Shown piece by piece: positions 23,977 to 29,600 of a stretch of 29,600 nt of DNA (within the stretch, counting starts at the first letter, position 1; each line of letters opens with the position of its first letter). The translations under genes were made by a program, and so were the position numbers. The notes beneath the pieces are model-generated. The model did no database searches. It worked only from the letters and a program-made list of their open reading frames with translations, and was not told the DNA's origin. This DNA is from Pelotomaculum sp. GTDB taxonomy: Bacteria > Bacillota > Desulfotomaculia > Desulfotomaculales > Pelotomaculaceae. The stretch spans positions 33,882 through 63,481 of the forward strand of contig JALHFC010000004.1 in NCBI GenBank assembly GCA_022839445.1, written 5' to 3'.

Positions 23977-25158
23977 TTAGGCCCTAACATACTGGTTGCC
24001 CCCGGCCCCCTTTGCCCGGTAAAGGGCCTTATCGGCACAATCAATAACATAATCGGGCAACTCCCCATTTTTAGGTTGAACACAGGCCAGGCCCACACTA
24101 ATAGTTAGCCTGCCGGTTGGGGAGAAGGGGTGATAAATTTTTAGACCTGACACTGCTTGGAGCATCCGCTTAGCGACCTCGGTGACGCCGGTTTGATCCG
24201 TTTTCGGAAGAATGGCGGCAAATTCTTCCCCTCCGTAACGGAAAACTAAGTCGCCGGGGCGTTTAACGGCCATGTTTAAAGTTGTGCCCACCTGGATCAA
24301 GGCGTCGTCCCCGTTTTGGTGGCCGAAGGTGTCATTAAACAATTTAAAATGATCGATATCTATCATAATCATACATAGCGGCTGTTGTTCACGGACGGCC
24401 CGTTTCCATTCCCGGCGCAGGAATTCATCAAAAAACCGCCTGTTAGGGATGCCGGTCAAGGCATCCAGGTATGATAAGTTTTTAAGCATATCGTTTGATA
24501 AAAGCAGTTTTTCTTTCTGCCGTTCGATTTTCCGCTGGTATAAAAATTCCCTAACCCGGTTTGTGTATACGGTATAAGATATAAATATGGCTATAATAGT
24601 TACAAAGCTGCTATTTAGAAAGACTGAGGACGCCACTAGCCAGTCAAACTGGAAACGCCATACCATGATGCTCATGACGGCCCAGGCCAGGCTGTAAATC
24701 AAAACACTATTGGGTAAATTTAAGTAAAGAAATGCCGATGAAATGATCATTGCCATCAGGTATGAAGATGCAATACCTGGTCCGATAGACTGTATAAGAC
24801 CGGATAAAATTGCAAAACCGGTGAGGTTAAACAGTATATACCCGTAACTGTATATATAATGTCGTCTGGTAATCGCATTTGGTGAAGCCGGCCGGCCGGA
24901 CACGATTAAAAAAGCCACAGAGCCCCCGATAAAAATAAACCTTAGGTGCATAATATAAGGGGCTATTTCAAGAGCGCGTGGCAGAACGACTTTTGCAATG
25001 AACACTAGTTGGAGAACGATGAGGATTGACATAAAGGCTATTAATAACCATGCGATCAGGCGCAACCGGTAAATGTTGGCATGTGTTAAGACATTATTGA
25101 GCAGGGCCTTTTCTGGCGTGGATGTTTTATGGATGTGTTTGTTGCCAGTTCTTTTCAA
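23977..25158 (-). CDS. Membrane diguanylate cyclase (GGDEF)
   Basis: A 393-residue protein that makes cyclic di-GMP from two GTP. Seen, numbered from the TTG at 25158: about six membrane helices between residues 35 and 197 with no recognised periplasmic sensor domain, a linker helix (RQKEKLLLSNDMLKNLSYLD), then a GGDEF domain with LDALTGIPNRRFFDEF, MIDIDHFKLFNDTFGHQNGD, the inhibitory I-site RPGD (300-303) exactly five residues before the active site GGEEF (309-313), and CADKALYRAKGAGGN. Catalytic residues are intact, so it should be active and product-inhibited. The TTG at 25158 follows a GGAGG and AAGGCAGG region; an earlier start at 25197 lacks a ribosome site. No EAL domain is present. 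Confidence 0.93.
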   Translation of the reverse strand: MKRTGNKHIHKTSTPEKALLNNVLTHANIYRLRLIAWLLIAFMSILIVLQLVFIAKVVLPRALEIAPYIMHLRFIFIGGSVAFLIVSGRPASPNAITRRHYIYSYGYILFNLTGFAILSGLIQSIGPGIASSYLMAMIISSAFLYLNLPNSVLIYSLAWAVMSIMVWRFQFDWLVASSVFLNSSFVTIIAIFISYTVYTNRVREFLYQRKIERQKEKLLLSNDMLKNLSYLDALTGIPNRRFFDEFLRREWKRAVREQQPLCMIMIDIDHFKLFNDTFGHQNGDDALIQVGTTLNMAVKRPGDLVFRYGGEEFAAILPKTDQTGVTEVAKRMLQAVSGLKIYHPFSPTGRLTISVGLACVQPKNGELPDYVIDCADKALYRAKGAGGNQYVRA

Positions 25159-25271
25159 GACAATATATACCTGCCTTCTCCTCCAAATATACATCAATGA
25201 AAACCGGTATCAAGGCATATCGCTATTAACACGCATAAAAACAGGTTATTATGCTTTATGCGGTTTGTTTC

Positions 25272-25289
25272 TGTAGGGGCACAGCATCT
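25272..25289 (+). repeat. Half copy of the palindromic repeat element
   Basis: TGTAGGGGCACAGCATCT matches the left arm and centre of the element inferred from 5969-6000 and 7739-7771 (CGTAGGGGCACGGCAT), but the second arm is missing. It lies in the otherwise empty gap 25159-25375 between two minus-strand genes. I see nothing else in that gap beyond an inverted repeat at 25362-25379. Confidence 0.35.
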
Positions 25290-25375
25290 CCAGTTGTAGA
25301 AATAATAATAGTCTTGCCCCATATGACATTTTAGCATTTTTTCGTATTAGAACCAATGGGGTTAGGATTTAATTC

Positions 25376-25579
25376 CTAAAGGGAAGTCAACACCAGGTAC
25401 TCCTCTATGACCAAGGTGTTATCAATCGTTGCTTCTTTGCTGTGCAGTTTGTAGAAGACATTGACCTCACCTCTGATTTCTATCACTATTGCAGCGATGG
25501 AAGCGCAGACTAGTTCGCCCCCGTGCCTAACATTCACCGTGTCACCAATATTAAACTTACATTCCACTTCAAACAACAA
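25376..25579 (-). CDS. Small hypothetical protein, SH3-like beta fold possible
   Basis: A 67-residue protein, not recognised. The sequence alternates short hydrophobic strands: KFNIGDTVNVRHGGELV, IAAIVIEIRGEVNVFYKLHS, and NTLVIEEYLVL. The IGDTVNVRHGG turn with later RGEVNVFYKL resembles small SH3-like or KOW-like barrels that bind nucleic acid or peptides, but this is pattern only. It is acidic with one functional-looking cysteine pair apart (C8, C25). The TTG start at 25579 has GGAGTG eight bases upstream, which supports real translation. It lies upstream of the diguanylate cyclase on the same strand with a 217-base gap, so probably separate. Confidence 0.55.
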   Translation of the reverse strand: MLFEVECKFNIGDTVNVRHGGELVCASIAAIVIEIRGEVNVFYKLHSKEATIDNTLVIEEYLVLTSL

Positions 25580-25776
25580 GATTTATTCACTCCAATCTCA
25601 TTAATAATGGTTTATCATGTTACTGCAGTTTTTCTTATCCCCAGGCTGAACCCCCTTTTTTTACACCATACAAAAATTTAGACGCAACGGAACCTGACCG
25701 GGCAATTAAAGTAACTATGCTGTGGAACCGGCATGGTTAGAAGTCTGGATAAACCAATCATGAACCGGTAAACTAA
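25580..25776. other. Gap with no gene recognised
   Basis: I see no supported coding frame, RNA gene or clear terminator in this stretch. It precedes the ligD-like remnant and may be decayed sequence of the same lost gene or its upstream partner, but no residue-level match was found. Confidence 0.5.
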
Positions 25777-25962
25777 CGTTATCCGGGACGTGAGATAAAA
25801 CTAGGGAACCTTAACAAACTGATTTGGCCGGAAGGGTTGACTAAAGCCCACCTGGTACAGTATTATTCCGATATTGTACCATATATCCTGCCCTATCTTT
25901 TTAACCGTCCGCTTGTAATGAAACGTTACCGGGTTGAAACACAAAGCCCAGTCCTTGGATAG
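25777..25962 (+). pseudogene. Decayed fragment of a LigD-type DNA polymerase/primase
   Basis: The frame from 25777 is open for 61 codons and has no start codon with a ribosome site. It reads GREIKLGNLNKLIWPEGLTK followed by AHLVQYYSDIVPYILPYLFN and RPLVMKRYRVE. This matches the N-terminal part of the LigD polymerase domain of non-homologous end joining (pattern: K-L-x-N-x-x-K-x-x-x-P-E, T-K, YY, P-x-x-LP-x-L, RPL, RY). Similarity fades after RYRVE, and a TAG stops it at 25960-25962; FSKKKILPYA further on may be a trace of the next conserved segment. The rest of the roughly 300-residue domain and its catalytic aspartates are missing. No Ku or ligase gene is in the window. The match is from memory of the family. 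Confidence 0.7.
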
Positions 25963-26062
25963 AATTTTAAATTTTCCAAGAAGAAAATATTGCCTTATGC
26001 AGGAAGATGTTGTTTTAATCCCGAAAAGAAGGGGGATATAATAGCTCGGGGGGAGATTCCTA

Positions 26063-27172
26063 TTGGAGAATAGGATATACTGGTTGGGATGGCAATATTT
26101 AATGCCCGGAACGGGGTCAAGGCTTTGGTCGCTGGTGAAGTATTTTGGTTCACCGCGGGTGGCCTGGGAGGCCGGTGAAAAAGAGTTATCCGGCGCACCG
26201 GGGCTAGGCGCCGAAAAAGCCGCCGTGCTTGCACGACGCAGGTCGCAGGTTGATCCGGTCCGGGAAGCTGAAAAGCTGGGTTGTTCGGGGGTAGCATTTA
26301 TCTGCCACACCGATCCGGGATATCCGGAAAACCTTTTGGGTATTCATGACCCGCCACCTGTAATATTTTTACGGGGGCGTTTAAAACCGGCGGATAACCT
26401 GGCTGTCGCCGTTGTTGGATCGCGGAAGCCCTCACAGTATGGCATTATTGTTGCCGAAAAGCTGGCAAAAGACCTGGCTGCCGTGGGAATCACCGTTGTG
26501 AGCGGTATGGCCAGGGGTATTGATTCGGCGGGGCATAAAGGCGCCCTGGCAGGGGGTGGCAGGACCGTAGCAGTGCTGGGATGCGGACCGGATGTAGTTT
26601 ATCCCAGGGAAAACAGCCGGCTGGCAAAAGAGATTATAGACTGTGGGGCGATAATCAGTGAATTCCCACCAGGCACACCGCCGGAACCATGGCGCTTTCC
26701 TGTCCGAAACCGGCTTATCAGCGGTTTGTCGCAGGGAACAGTGGTAGTTGAGGCTGCGGAAAAAAGCGGCGCGTTGATCACGGCGGACTTTGCGTTGGAA
26801 CAAGGCCGTGATGTGATGGCGGTGCCGGGTAACATTGTCAGTCCATTGAGCCGTGGGTCGCACCGGTTGATTAAGCAGGGGGCAAGGCTAGTTGAAGGCG
26901 CCGGTGACATACTGGATGAACTCGGGCTGGAAAAACTCTTTCCCGTTCCGGCGCCGGGTGATGAAGGTACAATTAAAATGAGCGATGAAGAGCATTTGTT
27001 GTATCGCCTTCTTTCGTTGGAACCTCTACCTTTGGATAAAGTGATCGCCGGCTCCGGCTTACCTCCCCAGAAAGCAATGGCAGCGCTGATGTACCTGGAG
27101 TTAAAGGGTTTAGCCAGGCAGATGCCGGGCAAGTCCTATATCCGGACGGGGCGGGATATTAGTTTTTCATAA
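26063..27172 (+). CDS. dprA: DNA-processing protein DprA
   Basis: A 369-residue protein that binds incoming single-stranded DNA and loads RecA during natural transformation; it is widespread even where competence is unproven. Seen: an N-terminal SAM/HhH-like region (LSGAPGLGAEKAAVL, 42-56), the Rossmann-like core with VAVVGSRKPSQYG (115-127), SGMARGIDSAGHKGAL (147-162), VLGCGPDVVYPREN, and RFPVRNRLISGLSQG (211-225), KSGALITADFALEQGRDVMA, and a C-terminal winged helix (DEEHLLYRLLSLEPLPLDKV). The TTG at 26063 follows GGGGGGAG by eight bases. It leads the dprA-topA-trmFO order conserved in Firmicutes. Confidence 0.96.
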   Translation: MENRIYWLGWQYLMPGTGSRLWSLVKYFGSPRVAWEAGEKELSGAPGLGAEKAAVLARRRSQVDPVREAEKLGCSGVAFICHTDPGYPENLLGIHDPPPVIFLRGRLKPADNLAVAVVGSRKPSQYGIIVAEKLAKDLAAVGITVVSGMARGIDSAGHKGALAGGGRTVAVLGCGPDVVYPRENSRLAKEIIDCGAIISEFPPGTPPEPWRFPVRNRLISGLSQGTVVVEAAEKSGALITADFALEQGRDVMAVPGNIVSPLSRGSHRLIKQGARLVEGAGDILDELGLEKLFPVPAPGDEGTIKMSDEEHLLYRLLSLEPLPLDKVIAGSGLPPQKAMAALMYLELKGLARQMPGKSYIRTGRDISFS

Positions 27173-27174
27173 AA

Positions 27175-27203
27175 GTTGGGACTTTCACTTGCGCTTTCCC
27201 AAC
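27175..27203 (+). terminator. Weak hairpin after dprA
   Basis: GTTGGGA (27175-27181) pairs with TCCCAAC (27197-27203) around a 15-base loop. The following sequence lacks a clear T run, so termination is doubtful. Confidence 0.3.
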
Positions 27204-27234
27204 ACTTTAAAGTTACAGGTCTAAAAAACTCACC

Positions 27235-27262
27235 TTTGGGATAGGTTTTAAATAATTATAAT
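27235..27262 (+). promoter_or_regulatory. Candidate promoter of topA
   Basis: A perfect TATAAT at 27257-27262 lies 16 bases after TTTGGG (27235-27240), a poor -35. The start codon is 46 bases further on. Confidence 0.4.
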
Positions 27263-27307
27263 AATAAATGGCAATATAAGCCAGGTAGATAAGCTGAGGT
27301 GCAATTA

Positions 27308-29446
27308 TTGTCTAAAACACTTATTATTGTGGAATCGCCTGCTAAAGCAAAAACAATCGGCAAGTTCCTGGGAAAAAAATATATTTTAAAGGCTTCTATG
27401 GGTCATGTGCGGGACTTGCCTAAAAGTCAGTTTGGGGTGGATGTAGAAAATGATTTCAAACCCAAGTATATAACCATCCGTGGCAAGGGAGACACCATTA
27501 AGGACTTAAGGAGCGCGGCAAAAAAGGCCGATCACGTGTTGATCGCGTCCGACCCCGACCGGGAAGGTGAAGCAATTGCGTGGCACTTGCAAAACCTCCT
27601 AAATATTTGTGATGATAGGCCGTGTCGCATTGAATTTAACGAGATTACAAAACAAGCTGTTCAAAATGCGGTGAAAACCCCCCGGCTTATTGATTATAAC
27701 CGGGTTAACGCCCAGCAAGCCCGCCGTATCCTTGACCGTTTGGTGGGCTATAACTTGAGCCCGCTCCTGTGGCGAAAAGTAAAAAAAGGTTTGAGCGCCG
27801 GCAGGGTCCAGTCCGTCGCAGTCCGTCTGATCAGCGACCGGGAAGATGAAATACGTAATTTTGTGCAGGAAGAGTATTGGACACTGACCAGCCTGTTTGT
27901 AAAAACCGGATATACACCTTTTGAGGGCAAGCTGTTAAAGTTTAAGAGCAAGAAAATCGATATAAAAAATAGTGACCAGATGCAAAGGGTTATAGAGGAG
28001 CTAAAGGGTTCCCATTATTTGGTGACAGCGGTAGTCCGCCGTGAAAAAAGCCGCAAGCCTGCTCCCCCGTTTATTACCAGCACCTTGCAGCAAGAAGCCT
28101 ACCGCAAATTGAATTTTACGGCACGCAAGACCATGATGATAGCCCAGCAGTTATACGAGGGTCTTGACCTGGGTAAAGAAGGGACATCCGGTCTCGTTAC
28201 CTATATTCGTACCGACTCCGCCAGGGTTTCCGCGCACGCTAAAGAGGAAGCCGGAGCGTATATCCGTGAACACTACGGTGTCCAGTATGTCGGCAAAGGA
28301 ATAGTAAGGGCGGCGGGCAAGGGCAAAATCCAGGATGCGCATGAGGCGATACGCCCCACCGGCATTTACAGGGAACCTGATCAGATCAAGGGGTATCTGA
28401 CAAAAGACCAGTATAAGTTATATAAGCTGATCTGGTCCCGGTTTCTGGCTTCTCAGATGAGCCCGGCTATTTTTGACACAACCAGCGTGGATATTGTCGC
28501 GAAAGATTACCTTTTTCGCGCTACCGGCTCGGTTATGAAGTTCCCAGGATTTATGAAGGTTTATATTGAAAGCGAAGATAATGGGGAAAAAGACGAGGAA
28601 AAGTTGCTGCCGGAATTAGCTGTAGGTGAAGAAGTGGAAGCCCGTTCCCTTACACCGAAGCAAAATTTTACCCAACCCCCGCCCCGTTACACCGAGGCGA
28701 CACTGGTTAGGACTTTGGAAGAAAGGGGTATCGGCAGGCCCAGCACTTATGCTCCAATTATTGAAACTGTTATCAAAAGGGGTTATGTGGTCAGGGAAAA
28801 AAAGCAATTTTATCCCACCGAACTGGGCGATATAGTTATAGATTTACTAAAGAATCACTTTCATGACATTATTGATATAGACTTTACAGCCGGTATGGAA
28901 GAAAAGCTGGATATGATTGAAGAGGGAGAGTTGGACTGGGTCCAGGTCCTTGACAAATTTTATGATCCATTCAACCAGACCATGAAAAAGGCTGAAGAGA
29001 ACATTGGCCATATCAAGATTTCGGATCAGGTGACAGATGAGATTTGCGAGCATTGCGGTCAAAATATGGTGATTAAATTAGGCCGTTTTGGCAAATTCCT
29101 TGCTTGTCCGGGCTACCCTGATTGCAGGAACACCAAACCTCTTTTAGAACCGGTAGGTGTTAAATGCCCGCGTTGCGAAGGTGAAATTGTAATCCGCCGC
29201 AGCAAAAAAGGAAGAAAATTTTTTGGCTGCAGCCGCTACCCGGAATGTGAATTTGTGACTTGGGACCGGCCTTCAAAAGTCAGGTGTCCCGAGTGTGGGG
29301 ATTTAATGGTGGAAAAAAAGAGCACGGGGAAAAGTACAACCTTGCGCTGTATTAACGATAAGTGTGGCCATAAGCTGGAGCCGCCAAAAAAACCGGCGCG
29401 CGGGAAGAAGCAAGCACAGGCAACAGTAATAGAAAGCCATATGTGA
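27308..29446 (+). CDS. topA: DNA topoisomerase I
   Basis: A type IA topoisomerase of 712 residues that relaxes negative supercoils. Seen, numbered from the TTG at 27308: the Toprim domain with LIIVESPAKAKTIGKFLG (5-22) and SDPDREGEAIAWHL (81-94), the catalytic tyrosine in TYIRTDS (Y299), and three C-terminal four-cysteine zinc ribbons starting near residues 580, 620 and 660 (CEHCGQNM, CPRCEGEI, CPECGDLM), then a basic tail (KKPARGKKQ). TTG at 27308 is preferred because GAGGTG lies six bases upstream and the protein then begins MSKTLIIVES, as in the family; GTG at 27299 would add three residues and lose the ribosome site. Confidence 0.97.
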   Translation: MSKTLIIVESPAKAKTIGKFLGKKYILKASMGHVRDLPKSQFGVDVENDFKPKYITIRGKGDTIKDLRSAAKKADHVLIASDPDREGEAIAWHLQNLLNICDDRPCRIEFNEITKQAVQNAVKTPRLIDYNRVNAQQARRILDRLVGYNLSPLLWRKVKKGLSAGRVQSVAVRLISDREDEIRNFVQEEYWTLTSLFVKTGYTPFEGKLLKFKSKKIDIKNSDQMQRVIEELKGSHYLVTAVVRREKSRKPAPPFITSTLQQEAYRKLNFTARKTMMIAQQLYEGLDLGKEGTSGLVTYIRTDSARVSAHAKEEAGAYIREHYGVQYVGKGIVRAAGKGKIQDAHEAIRPTGIYREPDQIKGYLTKDQYKLYKLIWSRFLASQMSPAIFDTTSVDIVAKDYLFRATGSVMKFPGFMKVYIESEDNGEKDEEKLLPELAVGEEVEARSLTPKQNFTQPPPRYTEATLVRTLEERGIGRPSTYAPIIETVIKRGYVVREKKQFYPTELGDIVIDLLKNHFHDIIDIDFTAGMEEKLDMIEEGELDWVQVLDKFYDPFNQTMKKAEENIGHIKISDQVTDEICEHCGQNMVIKLGRFGKFLACPGYPDCRNTKPLLEPVGVKCPRCEGEIVIRRSKKGRKFFGCSRYPECEFVTWDRPSKVRCPECGDLMVEKKSTGKSTTLRCINDKCGHKLEPPKKPARGKKQAQATVIESHM

Positions 29447-29490
29447 GAGCTAGATGGGAAAGCGAAACGATAGACCGGGATAGGTGTGAA

Positions 29491-29600
29491 ATGATACATT
29501 TAAGGCAGGGAAATAAAACTACAGGGAGTAATGTTATTGTTGTTGGAGCGGGGTTAGCAGGAGCCGAGGCGACCTGGCAGGCGGTAAAGAGGGGAATAAA
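29491..29600 (+). CDS. trmFO: tRNA uracil-54 methyltransferase TrmFO (N-terminus only)
   Basis: The first 36 codons of a folate- and FAD-dependent enzyme that makes ribothymidine at position 54 of tRNA. Seen: the FAD-binding GxGxxG motif in NVIVVGAGLAGAEATWQAVK, with the AEATWQ continuation typical of TrmFO (Gid). The ATG at 29491 gives a 14-residue lead-in longer than usual, behind a modest GGTG site; an ATT start behind AGGGAG at about 29520 would give the usual N-terminus but is speculative. Its position after topA matches the conserved order, which supports the call. It runs off the window. Confidence 0.88.
   Translation, partial: MIHLRQGNKTTGSNVIVVGAGLAGAEATWQAVKRGI

Noticed and set aside
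25801..26310. Minus-strand open frame of 169 codons across the dprA upstream region
   Set aside because: It runs antisense over the start of dprA and the ligD-like remnant, and its protein shows no recognisable domain or ribosome site.
1..29600. CRISPR arrays, insertion sequences, rRNA or tRNA genes
   Set aside because: No regularly spaced repeats, no transposase-like frames and no tRNA or rRNA signatures were seen on either strand.

Overview
The window comes from an anaerobic, endospore-forming Firmicute, most likely a Clostridia member of the Peptococcaceae/Desulfotomaculales type (Pelotomaculum-like). The evidence is a complete spoIIAA-spoIIAB-sigF operon, dacF, spoVAC-spoVAD-spoVAEb and gerW, strong GGAGG-type ribosome sites with many GTG and TTG starts, a CoA-dehydratase-activase gene set typical of strict anaerobes, and the dprA-topA-trmFO order common in low-GC Gram-positives. 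The genus is inference.

Layout. Bases 1-5833 (minus strand) form one operon: a DivIVA-like coiled-coil protein, a 1539-residue protein fusing a coiled coil, a 6-pyruvoyl-tetrahydropterin-synthase-like domain, a GT-C-like membrane domain, a CBM9-like domain and an exosortase-like core, and a family 2 glycosyltransferase cut by the window edge. It resembles the Gram-positive exosortase G (XrtG) gene set, here collapsed into a fusion whose expected catalytic cysteine is a histidine. Bases 5834-6459 hold tandem operator-like dyads, a degenerate palindromic repeat, a small Cys-rich gene and a forespore sigma-G-type promoter. Bases 6460-11717 (plus) are the sporulation block: dacF, a strong terminator, spoIIAA-AB-sigF, a dodecin-like gene with its own sigma-G-type promoter, then spoVAC-D-Eb. 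Bases 11787-14899 carry two HgdB/DUF2229-like proteins and an ATP-dependent activase, apparently a split redox system of unknown role.

Bases 15024-16198 are a trpB2 gene broken by an internal deletion that also shifts the frame. Bases 16404-23967 are mostly housekeeping: lysA, a DHH-CBS-tRNA nucleotidyltransferase fusion overlapping an M50 protease gene, trpS, mscL, a DUF2953 gene and gerW. On the minus strand follow a membrane diguanylate cyclase and a 67-residue protein. An otherwise empty stretch before dprA holds a decayed fragment of a LigD-type polymerase. The window ends with dprA, topA and the start of trmFO.

How the genes work together: sigma-F and its anti-sigma/anti-anti-sigma pair start forespore transcription; sigma-G-type promoters precede dacF (spore cortex) and the dodecin gene; the SpoVA proteins load dipicolinic acid; GerW acts in spore germination. 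The two most notable features are the giant exosortase-like fusion operon and the split activase/HgdB trio directly behind spoVA. The trpB2 and ligD remnants show gene loss in progress.
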